Shown here piece after piece: positions 34,412 to 44,520 of a stretch of 64,000 nt of DNA. Location: positions 57,629 to 121,628 of the forward strand of contig JAFGWU010000062.1 in the NCBI GenBank assembly GCA_016936975.1, read 5' to 3'. A model generated the notes under the pieces. That model saw nothing but the letters and a program-made list of their open reading frames with translations, did not search any database and was not told where the DNA came from. Position 1 is the first letter of the stretch. Each line of letters begins with the position of its first letter. This stretch comes from Bacteroidales bacterium. Lineage in GTDB: Bacteria; Bacteroidota; Bacteroidia; Bacteroidales; GCA-2748055. Made by a program: the position numbers and the translations under genes.

Positions 34412-35332
34412 TTTGTTTTAACTCATCCGGGGTGATAGTCATTGTAAATCCTGTAACCATTTTTTATCTCGTTTATATAAAATATAACGAAAAATAAGGA
34501 CATTATCAACCCCCTGTAATCCATTATTGAAGCCAAATGTAGGGAACCTGATGAAAAAATACTGCAGATTGTTTTGATTGTTTTTGCAGACAGATTGCAG
34601 ACAATGGTCTTAGTTATAATTGGAAAGGTTTTTTCACAAGGCGATTTATAGGTATCCCAACCGGACTTTTTTCAGAACCTTTTCTGAGGGATTTGAATGT
34701 GAACTGAAAGGGGGATACTACAACTAGCTGTCTGTTTGGAAGATAGAATTTAGATTAAAAAAAAGTACTCTTTAGTAGACAAGATGATTGAAATATCTAA
34801 CCTTGATATTATTACCGATATTAATGAACTTGCTAAATTTGAGGAGATTGCACGCACTAACTCTCAAGGATCTTAAGATTACGACCACTTATTCTAATTG
34901 GAATACCATCAGGAGAAACGGGTATTTACTTTTCTATCATCCCCTGTGCAGATTGATTTATTTCTGGGATCCCAGGATCCAGTGATTCAAATAACTTGAA
35001 TAATTTCAGATCGTTGCATCAATCATCCTGCCCCCTCAGCACCTTTGCTAATATAGAACCACTCTCCCTCAAGTCCTAAGTTGATAGTATCATATAAATG
35101 GTTCTCCATCAACCAGAGTCGGAGTTTCAAATGTTCGCCAGTTCGGTATCTGATCATGTTCTTCTTTAACCTCCTCCTTAGTTCCTCAGTCGGGACGATC
35201 ATGTACTATGCCGATTCATTTTTAAGGTGCTTAAAGGCAAAGATAGTTATCAGTCAGACTTGTCAAGGTACTTTTATACATCAACGATGAAGATCTGGGG
35301 ATTATCATGATACAGGCAGGATATATATCAAT
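34412..35332. other. Gene-poor, decayed stretch with one possible small minus-strand ORF
   Basis: About 920 bp with no recognisable long gene. At 34783 a plus-strand frame gives 30 residues (MIEISNLDIITDINELAK...) and then stops, which looks like a gene stub. On the minus strand 35202-35023 encodes 59 residues starting MIVPTEELRRRLKKNMIRY and ending ISKGAEGAG; it is basic at the N-terminus and could be a small genuine protein or a fragment. Neither is recognised. The stretch lies where an integrase would be expected and probably holds its deletion scar. Confidence 0.4.
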
Positions 35333-36859
35333 TCAGGAGGATTCATATTTTTCTTTTAATATTTTATCCAGAGGGATCCTCCTTATCCTGCTATCGATCC
35401 ACGCTGTAAAATCAAAGATCCTCAGCACCTGTTGCTCAAAAATGTCCTGTCTGATCATTTCGAGTTCAGGAGCCACTTTTTTCCAGAGTTCTTCTCTTTT
35501 TTTTTGGGTGACGGGCAGGTTTTGCTTATTCAGGAAAAACAACATGGTCTTTTCTATTTTATATCCCATTTCAAATTCCTTCATTTCTCTTTTTAGTGAG
35601 CGGGTTTCATAGCTGATGAGCTTAAAGTCTTTCAGTGAATTCAGAACCATCAGGTTAACAAGCCTGATGGTGCGGTACAGGGGAAGGTAATAGTAGTTTT
35701 TGCCTTTCAATATGATCATATTTAGATACTTATGCGCCCGGTTATATTCCTTTCCTGTAAGACAGATCAGGGCCGAATACAGGCTCAGTTCTGCTTGGCG
35801 GGTGAGCCCAAGCAGGTTGATTTTACTGAAAAGTTCCTCCTGGTACCTGTTGAGGTGAGTCAAAGCCGAGGCAAAATCACCCCGATCAAGTTTCGGGAAC
35901 AACTCATAAAGGAAAATTAGGCAGGAAACATTTGCATTAAAACTGGCTGAAGGAGTTTTGAGCTTACGTAACTGATCGACAAAATATTTCATTCCCTCGT
36001 AATTACGGATACTCCTCAGGCTGTCAAGCACTCCTTCCTGTGTTAATAGGTAGTAGATCGGGGGATTATCCCAGAGGTTCTTATTATTTTCAAACAAATT
36101 GTTGAGCTCCATATATGAGCGGAGCGCCGACTTGTAGTCACCCACGCTGATCAAATAATTTGCCTGGAAAAGCTGGTGAAGTTTTTTGATCTCAAAACTT
36201 TCAAGATTTGAACTGGCCACTATGCTCATTTCGCTTATAACAAGGTCGTTGAGGTTGATCTTCTGCTCTTGTGAACGGACATTTCCGTAATTCACAACAC
36301 GGTATTTTAATAGTTCATAAAGCGACGATTGCTCATTTACTTTCCTGATATAATTGATGATTTCATTGATCTTCAGATGCTTGTTCAATACGGTTTTTTC
36401 ATCGACCATAGGAAAATTCATCGACAAGAGATATTCCAGCTCCAGTCGTGATGCCAGCAATTGAGCAAAATAGTTTTCATACTTTTTTGCATCGTCAATA
36501 ATCTTCCTTAGCAGGTTAAAGCATTCCTCAAACAATGATTTTTCATACAATATCCTGGCCTTCATGATCCTGTTAAACAGGAAATAGTTACTGTCCTGGT
36601 TTTCCCTCAGGCTGAGCAGGGTATCCAGGATCACCTTATACAGGTATTTAACCGTACTTTCATAGGAGGTGCTCCTGCTTTCAGCATTAAACCGGAGTTT
36701 TAACCGGTCTGGTGTCATACTGCGGTCATTCCTGATAATGTTGAAAAGCGTCAGGTACTCTGGTCCAGTTCCCGGACGCTGTGATGCCGACTTAAATGCC
36801 TTTTTCTCAGGCTGTGTCATGGAATTAACAAGCAGGATCAATGTTTCAACCTTTTTCAC
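35333..36859 (-). CDS. Helical-repeat (TPR-like) cytosolic protein, divergent from the island PUL
   Basis: A 508-residue protein without signal peptide or membrane segments. It is almost entirely alpha-helical, with repeated helix pairs like those of TPR solenoids (KARILYEKSLFEECFNLLRKI, LISVGDYKSALRSYMELNNLF, FASALTHLNRYQEELF). The N-terminus MKKVETLILLVNSMTQPEKKAF is like that of a broad, uncharacterised Bacteroidetes family. No DNA-binding domain is recognisable. It is transcribed away from the ribokinase/SusCD operon with about 220 bp between the start codons, the usual place for a regulator, so a regulatory or sensing role is inferred from position only. Confidence 0.6.
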   Translation of the reverse strand: MKKVETLILLVNSMTQPEKKAFKSASQRPGTGPEYLTLFNIIRNDRSMTPDRLKLRFNAESRSTSYESTVKYLYKVILDTLLSLRENQDSNYFLFNRIMKARILYEKSLFEECFNLLRKIIDDAKKYENYFAQLLASRLELEYLLSMNFPMVDEKTVLNKHLKINEIINYIRKVNEQSSLYELLKYRVVNYGNVRSQEQKINLNDLVISEMSIVASSNLESFEIKKLHQLFQANYLISVGDYKSALRSYMELNNLFENNKNLWDNPPIYYLLTQEGVLDSLRSIRNYEGMKYFVDQLRKLKTPSASFNANVSCLIFLYELFPKLDRGDFASALTHLNRYQEELFSKINLLGLTRQAELSLYSALICLTGKEYNRAHKYLNMIILKGKNYYYLPLYRTIRLVNLMVLNSLKDFKLISYETRSLKREMKEFEMGYKIEKTMLFFLNKQNLPVTQKKREELWKKVAPELEMIRQDIFEQQVLRIFDFTAWIDSRIRRIPLDKILKEKYESS

Positions 36860-37045
36860 GAATGATATGTTTTATAAAAGGTTTGATATATTCATAATTA
36901 TCAAATATAACAAAAAATACAATAATTATAAATCAACATAATATATTGATATATAGATATAAAAAATTAGTATACAAATTATTTTATCAGTATTGTAATT
37001 ATCCGAATAGATAATTATTTGATAAAAATACAAGGTATTAAACTA

Positions 37046-37053
37046 TACATTTG
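37046..37053 (+). promoter_or_regulatory. Putative Bacteroidetes-type -7 promoter element of the island PUL
   Basis: tacatttg fits the TAnnTTTG consensus of the major Bacteroidetes sigma factor, 27 bp before the ribokinase ATG. A tttg that could serve as the -33 element ends at 37021, with a 24-base spacer that is a little longer than ideal. The surrounding 200 bp is very AT-rich, as expected of a promoter region between divergent genes. Confidence 0.5.
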
Positions 37054-37080
37054 TTTATGATAATTATGAAATTTCATTAA

Positions 37081-37995
37081 ATGGCAGATAAAAAAATCAT
37101 TGTAATAGGTAGCAGCAATACCGATATGGTCATTAAAGCTGACAGACTTCCTGTTCCAGGTGAGACGGTAATAGGTGGTAAGTTCTTTATGAATCCGGGA
37201 GGAAAGGGAGCGAATCAAGCTGTTGCAGCGGCAAGGCTGGGTGGTAATGTGATGGTAATTTGCAAGACCGGCAATGATATTTTTGGAAAACAGTCGGTAG
37301 AGCTCTTCAACTCAGAAAGGATCAATACCAGTTTTGTTTTCTCTGATCCGAAAAACCCTTCCGGGGTTGCACTGATCACAGTGGATTCTAATGGTGAGAA
37401 CTGTATTGTTGTAGCTTCAGGGGCTAATGCTTCACTCAGCCCTTCGGATATCGAGGCTGCCAGAAGTGAGATAGAAAGGGGGGATATTGTGCTGATGCAG
37501 CTTGAGATTCCGATTGAAACAGTCGAATATGCTACTGAACTTGCATCTGCAAAAGGTATTAAAGTCATTCTGAATCCTGCTCCCGCCAGGGCTCTGTCCG
37601 ACAAACTGCTGAAGAGCCTCCATGTGATTACTCCCAACAAAACAGAAGCCGAGATTCTGTCGGGGATTAAGGTTTTCGATTGGGAGAGCGCAATGAAAGC
37701 CGCTGCCGTGATCAAATCCAAGGGACCAAAGATCGTAGTTATTACCCTTGGAAGCCAGGGGGCTCTGATTTATGAAGATAATACCTTTCACAAGGTCGAA
37801 GCCTATAAAGTTGAAGCGATCGATACCACAGCTGCCGGCGATACTTTTTCAGGTGCCTTGTGCGTTGCGATTTCGGAGGGATTATCAATGGTTGATGCCG
37901 TGAAATTTGCATCCAGGGCTTCTTCCCTCGCGGTTACAAAAATGGGTGCCCAGTCTTCCATTCCCTTCCGCTCAGATCTTTCAGTACTTATTTAG
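37081..37995 (+). CDS. rbsK: Ribokinase (PfkB family)
   Basis: A 304-residue cytosolic sugar kinase that phosphorylates ribose (or a close pentose) at O5 with ATP. The first PfkB signature is NPGGKGANQAVAAARLGG (about residues 38-55), a form characteristic of ribokinases. The second is DTTAAGDTFSGAL, with catalytic Asp254. Early residues GSSNTDMVIKADRLPVPGET match the ribokinase substrate region. It is the first gene of the island PUL, 18 bp before susC, which strongly suggests that the imported product is ribose or is turned into it. Ribose-scavenging loci of Bacteroides likewise carry kinases with SusC/D. Confidence 0.92.
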   Translation: MADKKIIVIGSSNTDMVIKADRLPVPGETVIGGKFFMNPGGKGANQAVAAARLGGNVMVICKTGNDIFGKQSVELFNSERINTSFVFSDPKNPSGVALITVDSNGENCIVVASGANASLSPSDIEAARSEIERGDIVLMQLEIPIETVEYATELASAKGIKVILNPAPARALSDKLLKSLHVITPNKTEAEILSGIKVFDWESAMKAAAVIKSKGPKIVVITLGSQGALIYEDNTFHKVEAYKVEAIDTTAAGDTFSGALCVAISEGLSMVDAVKFASRASSLAVTKMGAQSSIPFRSDLSVLI

Positions 37996-38013
37996 TTAAA
38001 TTAAACTTATCTT

Positions 38014-40971
38014 ATGGAAAACTTATTCCTCAAACATTGCCTGAAGCTGATCGTGCCCATTGTACTTTCCGTGTCCGGCCTTTTCCGGGTTGATGAGGTG
38101 TATGCCCAGCAATCAGGGGTACACACGGTTTCTGGTGTCGTGACCGATTTTGAAACGGGTATTCCTCTGCCGGGAGTCAATATTATGGTTAAAGGGACTG
38201 CGATCGGAACAATAACTATGAATGATGGCACGTATTCTTTATCTGTATCTGATGATTCTATACTTGTATTTTCATTTATTGGATACAAAACTTATGAATT
38301 TAGGGCAGCCAGGAATAATCCAGTCATTAATCTTCAAATGGAAGAAGCTGCAGAATCACTGGATGAGGTTGTTGTAATCGGTTATGGATCAGCGCTGAAA
38401 AAAGAGATCACCGGATCGATCTCTACCATTAAGGAAAAAGACTTTAACCAGGGTGCCTACAGCGATGCCTTGGGACTGATCCAGGGTAAAGTGGCTGGTT
38501 TGATTATCGTTAAGCCCGATGGGGCCGACCCTATGTCGGGATACAGTATTCTTCTGAGAGGAACCAATACGCTTACTTCAGGCCAGGGTCCCCTTATTGT
38601 TATCGACGGGGTTGCCGGTGCAGATTTAAAAAACATCAACTTCGAAGATGTACAGTCGGTTGACATCCTGAAGGATGGCGCTGCTGCAGCGATTTATGGT
38701 ACCAGGGGGACCAATGGGGTAATACTCATCACTACAAAAGGAGCGCAACCGGGGACAAAAAGTTTTGAATATTCTTCGCGACTCAGCGTCCAGGTTGCAC
38801 CCAGGAGTGTTCAGACACTCAGCGCCGATGAATTCGAATATGCCATTGAAAACTATGCTCCTGAAAAATCCGAAAGTATCTACGACGGGGATACCGACTG
38901 GTTCTCGGAAATTACGCGTGCCCTACCGTTCAGTCAGAAACACAGCCTGGCTCTGGCAGGCGGTTCCGAGAGCTTTTCATATCGTACTTCTTTTAATATT
39001 GATAAGAATAACGGCTTACTCAAGGATAATAAATCTGACAGGTATCTTTTTAAGACCAATATCAGGCAGACTACCCTCGATGAACATCTTGATCTCGATT
39101 ATAACCTTACCCTCGGCATGCGTCATTACAACCCGGCAAATTACGACCTGTTTTATCAGTCGTTTATCCAGAATCCCACTCAGCCCGTATATGATCCTAC
39201 GAACACAGAATACGGTGGTTATTCAAGGCTGACGGGTATTGAATATTATAATCCGGTGGCTATGCTGAATGAACGCACACGTAACGGTTCAACCTATGAC
39301 TTTGCTCCGAATGTTCGCGCCACACTGCATCTTATTCAGGGTCTGGACTTTGTGAATTTCCTTTCGTTTGAGGGTTCATCTTGGGAGGAGAACTCTTATA
39401 AAACAAGGTATTATCCGGCTATGATCGGGAGCGATGGTGAGGCCGAGATTAGTAATGGTCGCTCTTATACCATGCAGTATGAAACCATGGTAAATTATGT
39501 AAAAACGATTGGCGATCATCGCTTTCAGGCACTTGCCGGCTATTCTTACCAGGAAATGGGTTATAACAGCAGCTACATAATCAATGCCGGTTATGATACC
39601 GATCTGTACGGGGTGAACAATATTGGAGCGGGATCATCGCTGCAGGATGGCACCGCAGAAATGGGTTCATCGAAAGAATCCAGCAAGCTGATCGCTTTCT
39701 TCGGAAGGGTGATTTACAACTACAATGATAAATACCTGGCCACCGTTTCACTCAGGAGGGAAGGATCTTCCCGTTTTGGGATCAATCATAAATGGGGTTC
39801 TTTCCCTGCCATTAGTCTTGGCTGGCGCATGGACCGTGAAGAATTCATGCAGAATGTAAACTGGATAAACAACCTGAAACTGCGTGTCGGTTTTGGCGTA
39901 ACTGGGAATCAGGATTTTGACAGCTACAAATCGCTTATCCTCATGGGGAAAGCCGGTAAATTTTATTATAACGGGGAATGGATCAATTCGTATCAGCCTG
40001 TTTCCAATCCCAATCCTGACCTGAGATGGGAAAAAAAACAGGAATTGAATGCCGGGATCGATTTTTCCCTGTTTGAAAACCGACTAGGCGGTGCGTTTGA
40101 CTATTATTACCGTCAGAGCACAGACCTGTTATATACCTATTCGGTATCCGTTCCCCCGTATATCTATGATGAACTCTTTACCAACGTTGGTACCATCAGC
40201 AACACTGGAGTGGAGCTGACTTTAAACGCCCTGTTGGTTAAATCAGGGGATATGGAATGGAATATCATTTTTACTTTCAGCAAGAATATCAATGAGCTGG
40301 TAAAATTCTCCAACGAGGAATTCACCAATACCTATGTTGAGATAGGCTGGATCGGGGGCGCAATTCCACAGTACTCCCAAAGAATTGAGGAAGGGAAAAG
40401 CCTTGGTACTTTTTACGGGCCTGTATGGCTCGGATTGGATGAATATGGTTACGATAAATTTAAGAACCAGAACCCGATCGGTGCCGTAAATCCGGATAAG
40501 TACGAGGATATCGGGAATGCCAATCCTTTTGCCAATATTGGCTGGGGGAACAACCTGAAGTACAGAAACTGGAATCTTAATGTATCTTTCAGAATGCAAA
40601 TCGGGGGGAAAGTCCTGAACCTTTATCGTGCTTACTATGAAAACTGGCAAACCATCGGAAGCAGGAATATCGTTCATACTCAGCTTGAAACACCAGAGTT
40701 TATAGGTAATGCAACCTATTCGTCTAAATATGTCGAGGATGCGAGCTACCTGAAACTCGATAACGCCTCGCTGAGTTATGATCTTGGGCTGAAGTCAAAA
40801 TACATATCCGGCCTGCAATTTTCCCTGTCTGTCCAGGATGTTTTCTGTCTGACACGTTACAAAGGTCTCGATCCCGAGGTAAATCTGGGAAGCCTTGAAC
40901 CTGGGATTGAACGTCTTTCCTATTATCCGCGTACAACGGCCATCACACTGGGAGTTAACGCTAAATTCTGA
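38014..40971 (+). CDS. SusC/RagA-type TonB-dependent transporter of the island PUL
   Basis: A 985-residue outer-membrane transporter. After the signal peptide (DEVYAQQ) comes a carboxypeptidase-regulatory-like domain (VSGVVTDFETGIPLPGVNI). The plug carries LDEVVVIGYGSALKKEITGS, PLIVIDGVAGADL and VDILKDGAAAAIYGTRGTNG. The barrel ends ITLGVNAKF with a terminal Phe. It is clearly a different subfamily from the SusC of the beta-glucan PUL (shorter, with low similarity in the barrel). Its stop overlaps the possible upstream start of susD by one base. Confidence 0.95.
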   Translation: MENLFLKHCLKLIVPIVLSVSGLFRVDEVYAQQSGVHTVSGVVTDFETGIPLPGVNIMVKGTAIGTITMNDGTYSLSVSDDSILVFSFIGYKTYEFRAARNNPVINLQMEEAAESLDEVVVIGYGSALKKEITGSISTIKEKDFNQGAYSDALGLIQGKVAGLIIVKPDGADPMSGYSILLRGTNTLTSGQGPLIVIDGVAGADLKNINFEDVQSVDILKDGAAAAIYGTRGTNGVILITTKGAQPGTKSFEYSSRLSVQVAPRSVQTLSADEFEYAIENYAPEKSESIYDGDTDWFSEITRALPFSQKHSLALAGGSESFSYRTSFNIDKNNGLLKDNKSDRYLFKTNIRQTTLDEHLDLDYNLTLGMRHYNPANYDLFYQSFIQNPTQPVYDPTNTEYGGYSRLTGIEYYNPVAMLNERTRNGSTYDFAPNVRATLHLIQGLDFVNFLSFEGSSWEENSYKTRYYPAMIGSDGEAEISNGRSYTMQYETMVNYVKTIGDHRFQALAGYSYQEMGYNSSYIINAGYDTDLYGVNNIGAGSSLQDGTAEMGSSKESSKLIAFFGRVIYNYNDKYLATVSLRREGSSRFGINHKWGSFPAISLGWRMDREEFMQNVNWINNLKLRVGFGVTGNQDFDSYKSLILMGKAGKFYYNGEWINSYQPVSNPNPDLRWEKKQELNAGIDFSLFENRLGGAFDYYYRQSTDLLYTYSVSVPPYIYDELFTNVGTISNTGVELTLNALLVKSGDMEWNIIFTFSKNINELVKFSNEEFTNTYVEIGWIGGAIPQYSQRIEEGKSLGTFYGPVWLGLDEYGYDKFKNQNPIGAVNPDKYEDIGNANPFANIGWGNNLKYRNWNLNVSFRMQIGGKVLNLYRAYYENWQTIGSRNIVHTQLETPEFIGNATYSSKYVEDASYLKLDNASLSYDLGLKSKYISGLQFSLSVQDVFCLTRYKGLDPEVNLGSLEPGIERLSYYPRTTAITLGVNAKF

Positions 40972-40988
40972 TGCTTAAAACGACAGTT

Positions 40989-42497
40989 ATGAAAAAGAAT
41001 CTTACAATAATTGCTTATATACAGATCGTATTTAGTGCATTTTCATGTACCGATCTGAGCGAAGAGGTTTATTCGGGTATTCCGCTCGAAGAATTTTTTA
41101 TCACCGAAAAGGACGTCTTGATGAATGCCGGCCGTGCCTACACCAAACTACAGGGAATGCCCGAGGAATTCAGTCTGTGGACTCTCACCGAGATGGCATC
41201 CGACGAAATGGTGGCACCCGGTAGAGACGACGGCTGGGTCTGGGATAACGGCAGGTGGGACCAGATCCATAAACATAATCTGAGCTCTACCAATAAGATC
41301 CTTACACTTGCCTATGGATATGTTTATGAGGGGATAAGTGCCTGTAATGAGGTGCTTTACGAAACCGAGTCATCAACGATTGAATTTGATGGAAAGGATA
41401 AAATCGTTGCAGAAATTAAAATCCTTCGTGCCCTCTTTTATTACTATGCCATAGATAACTGGGGAAATGTACCTTTCTCGGTCGATTTTAACGATAAAAG
41501 TCTTCCCGTACAGAAAGACAGGGATTATGTACTTCCTTTCCTGATAAATGAAATAAAAGATAATGTCGACGCCCTGCAACGTGTGCCGGATGATTCTTAC
41601 TATGGACGGGTTACTCAGGGCATGGCCTATACTTTGCTCGCGAAACTTTACATGAATTCACAGGAATGGGTCGGTGAAGCCCGGTGGGAAGAGGTCATTG
41701 AAGCCTGCGATGAGGTGATCAATATTGGAGCTTACCAGATCGAGGATAGCTATTTCGCCAATTTTGCCGTTCATAACGAAGCTTCAAAGGAAAATATCTT
41801 TATGATCCCCATGCAATCCATTCATACCAAGGACAATTTTTACTGGTATACGCTGACACTGAATGACGCGAGCCGTGCCACTTTTGAATTTAAAGGCGCC
41901 ATGTGGGATGAATTTGTACTGGAACCGGGGTTCCTTGATAAATACGATGATAATGATATCAGAAAGAACTCCTTCCTTTTCGGTCAGCAGAAAGACAAGA
42001 ACGGGGAGGATATTGTTATTGACGGCGAACCTTTTATTTATACCCCTGAAATTGAAGATTACATGGCTAGGAAAAAATGGGAAGGTGCGCGCGGCTGTAA
42101 GTACGAATACCAGACGGATCTGGAATATTATGTGAACGACATGGAGAATGATTATGTTATCTTCAGGTATGCGGATGTGCTTTATACGAAACTTGAAGCG
42201 CTCTATCGGCTGGGCAGGGAGGGGGAGATGCTCCTCGATCCCGACCTGATGAAGATAAGGACACGCGCGGGACTTGAACCCTATACATCTGGCCAGCTTA
42301 CAGATGAGGAGTTCCTGGATGAACTCGGACGTGAGTTTGCCTGGGAAGGACATCGCCGGCAGGATCTGATTCGCTTCGGCGTATGGACCGATCCCTGGTG
42401 GAACAAACCTTATTCGGAGGAGACCGACAAACTCTTCCCGATACCTATTACCGTAATGAATGCTAATCCTAACCTGGAACAGAATCCGGGTTACTAA
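40989..42497 (+). CDS. SusD/RagB-type surface lipoprotein of the island PUL
   Basis: A 502-residue lipoprotein partner of the SusC encoded just upstream. The ATG at 40989 (MKKNLTIIAYIQ) is preferred; an in-frame ATG at 40971 overlapping the susC stop would add six residues. The signal ends VFSAFSC. The core has NAGRAYTKLQGM, EIKILRALFYYYAIDNWGNVP and IFRYADVLYTKLEALYRLG. The C-terminal region LGREFAWEGHRRQDLIRFG and LFPIPITVMNANPNL is the RagB landmark. The ligand is presumably a ribose-containing compound. Confidence 0.95.
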   Translation: MKKNLTIIAYIQIVFSAFSCTDLSEEVYSGIPLEEFFITEKDVLMNAGRAYTKLQGMPEEFSLWTLTEMASDEMVAPGRDDGWVWDNGRWDQIHKHNLSSTNKILTLAYGYVYEGISACNEVLYETESSTIEFDGKDKIVAEIKILRALFYYYAIDNWGNVPFSVDFNDKSLPVQKDRDYVLPFLINEIKDNVDALQRVPDDSYYGRVTQGMAYTLLAKLYMNSQEWVGEARWEEVIEACDEVINIGAYQIEDSYFANFAVHNEASKENIFMIPMQSIHTKDNFYWYTLTLNDASRATFEFKGAMWDEFVLEPGFLDKYDDNDIRKNSFLFGQQKDKNGEDIVIDGEPFIYTPEIEDYMARKKWEGARGCKYEYQTDLEYYVNDMENDYVIFRYADVLYTKLEALYRLGREGEMLLDPDLMKIRTRAGLEPYTSGQLTDEEFLDELGREFAWEGHRRQDLIRFGVWTDPWWNKPYSEETDKLFPIPITVMNANPNLEQNPGY

Positions 42498-42507
42498 AAA
42501 CGGAACA

Positions 42508-44514
42508 ATGAAAAAACTGCTCTTACTGATCCTGATCCTGGTTTTTGACCTTTATACCAATGCTTTACCGGTACAGGCCGAAAGCAGGATGAAAAAAATC
42601 AGCATTACGGAATTGAGAGATAAGATAGCTGGGGCATGGATCGGACAGATGGTGGGCAACATGTACGGTCTTCCTCACGAAAACAAGTATGTGGCTGCCC
42701 CAGGGCCGGAAAACTGGCCCTACGGGTATAGTAAAAGCCTTGATAAACTCAAAAAATATGAAGGTGCATTTTCCGATGACGATACGGATGTAGAGTACAT
42801 GTACCTCCTTCAGATGGAGAAATGTGGTGTAGAACCCAGTTATGAAGAACTAAAAGAAGCATGGATGTATTACATTCGCGACAGAGTATGGCTGGCGAAC
42901 AGGGGTGCGCTCGGACTAATGCATTTCGGTTTTACACCGCCATTTACAGGGAGCAGGCTGATCAATCCCCACTGGTACCAGATCGATCCCCAGCTTATTA
43001 ATGAAATATGGGCCTTCACTGCTCCTGGGATGGTGGATTATGCTGCTGCAAAATCGGATTGGGCAGCGAGGATCACTTCCGACTCCTGGGGTGTAGAGCC
43101 TACAATCCATTATGGGGCAATGTATGCTGCTGCCTTTTTTGAAAAGGATATCCGCAAACTTATTGAGATCGGTCTAAAAGAACTTCCTCCGGATGGCCGT
43201 TACTCACAAACGGTTCGCGATATGATCGCCTTGCACGACAAATACCCGGACAACTGGCAGAATGCCCGCTGCGAAATGGCGGAGAAATACTATGTTAATG
43301 AGCCGGATATGACTAAAACCATCTGGAACGCCAACCTGAACGGTGCCTGCGCCATCCTTGCTATGCTCTATGGTAACGGGGAGTTCCAGCGGACCCTTGA
43401 TCTGGCCTGTGCCATGGGCTTCGATGCCGATAACCAGGCAGCTACAGTTGCCGGCCTGTTCGGGGTGATGAATGGTTTCAGCAGTATCCCTGCCAATCTG
43501 TACCTTCCCATTGAAGGATGGTCATTGCCTTTTAACGACCGGTACATTAACATAACCCGTTATGATCTGCCAGATGCCAGTATTAAAGAGATGATCGACC
43601 GCACCCTTGAGCAGTGTATCAGCCTTGTTCTGGCAAAAGATGGCAAACTTACCGGAACCGGCGATAACCAGGTGCTTATTATCAATACCGGGGCCCGGTT
43701 TAATCCTCCACTTGAATTCAGCATGGGCCCGATGCCCCGCATGGAGGTAAACAAACCAGTGGATTACTGGTTTTCCTCTTCAAATAACAAAAATTATAAG
43801 TGGGTTATTACCGGAGGAAAACTCCCGCAGGGTGTAAGCCTGGAAAACGGCCATTTATCAGGGGTCCCTTCAATTCCAGGCATGTATCCGGTTACCCTGG
43901 AGATCAGAGACGGCAATAGAGGCATCACGAAGGATTTCAGTCTTCTCGTACGTAACACGAATATTGCTCCTGAGGCCGACTCTATTCTGGCCAACGTTGG
44001 GGAACTGAACGAAGCTGTGCTTGATTCCTGCTGGTACACTTTTGGAAGGTTACTCTACTCAAAAAGCGTGAATGTTATAAATGATGGGCTGACCGGTGGA
44101 ACGGGTTCGGTCTTTTACAGCCTGGCAGCCAAAGCCAATATTCCGAAAGTGGATTATTATGGTTATGCCTGGGATGAACCCCGGAATATCGATATGCTTG
44201 CCTTTTTTACCGGAGGAATGGAGGAGTTCGGGGGATGGTTCACTTCACTGAATGTCCAGTACATGGACGAAAAAGGAAAATGGCAGCCGGTTGAAAAAGC
44301 CTGTTTCAATCCCCCTATGCCTGAAAGCGATATCGTATTTTATCAGCCCCACTTTGTCGAATATGTGATCTCTTTCGAACCGGTGAAAACGAAAGCCGTC
44401 AGGATCATTGGCGATGCCATGGTCCAGTCGCACTGGAACAAATACACGAAAAATGTTTCTGCATTTACTTCAATTACTGAGTTAAGTGTCTATCAAACTA
44501 AATCAGAAAGGTAA
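42508..44514 (+). CDS. Secreted ADP-ribosylglycohydrolase-family protein with Ig-like and C-terminal sandwich domains
   Basis: A 668-residue exported protein; the start at 42508 gives the signal MKKLLLLILILVFDLYTNALPVQA. Residues about 33-370 are an ADP-ribosylglycohydrolase (ARH/DraG) fold. It shows the entry motif IAGAWIGQMVGNMYGLP, the first metal-site segment FSDDDTDVEYM (residues 89-97) and the second, GFDADNQAATVAG (304-316). The second departs from the usual G-D/Q-D-x-D form and from its two paralogs. Residues about 410-500 form a putative Ig module (KWVITGGKLPQGVSLENGHLSG), and residues about 505-668 a discoidin-like beta sandwich that may bind ligand. It starts 10 bp after susD. ARH enzymes hydrolyse N- or O-glycosidic bonds of ADP-ribose; the actual substrate here is unknown. 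Confidence 0.85.
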   Translation: MKKLLLLILILVFDLYTNALPVQAESRMKKISITELRDKIAGAWIGQMVGNMYGLPHENKYVAAPGPENWPYGYSKSLDKLKKYEGAFSDDDTDVEYMYLLQMEKCGVEPSYEELKEAWMYYIRDRVWLANRGALGLMHFGFTPPFTGSRLINPHWYQIDPQLINEIWAFTAPGMVDYAAAKSDWAARITSDSWGVEPTIHYGAMYAAAFFEKDIRKLIEIGLKELPPDGRYSQTVRDMIALHDKYPDNWQNARCEMAEKYYVNEPDMTKTIWNANLNGACAILAMLYGNGEFQRTLDLACAMGFDADNQAATVAGLFGVMNGFSSIPANLYLPIEGWSLPFNDRYINITRYDLPDASIKEMIDRTLEQCISLVLAKDGKLTGTGDNQVLIINTGARFNPPLEFSMGPMPRMEVNKPVDYWFSSSNNKNYKWVITGGKLPQGVSLENGHLSGVPSIPGMYPVTLEIRDGNRGITKDFSLLVRNTNIAPEADSILANVGELNEAVLDSCWYTFGRLLYSKSVNVINDGLTGGTGSVFYSLAAKANIPKVDYYGYAWDEPRNIDMLAFFTGGMEEFGGWFTSLNVQYMDEKGKWQPVEKACFNPPMPESDIVFYQPHFVEYVISFEPVKTKAVRIIGDAMVQSHWNKYTKNVSAFTSITELSVYQTKSER

Positions 44515-44520
44515 ACAGTT

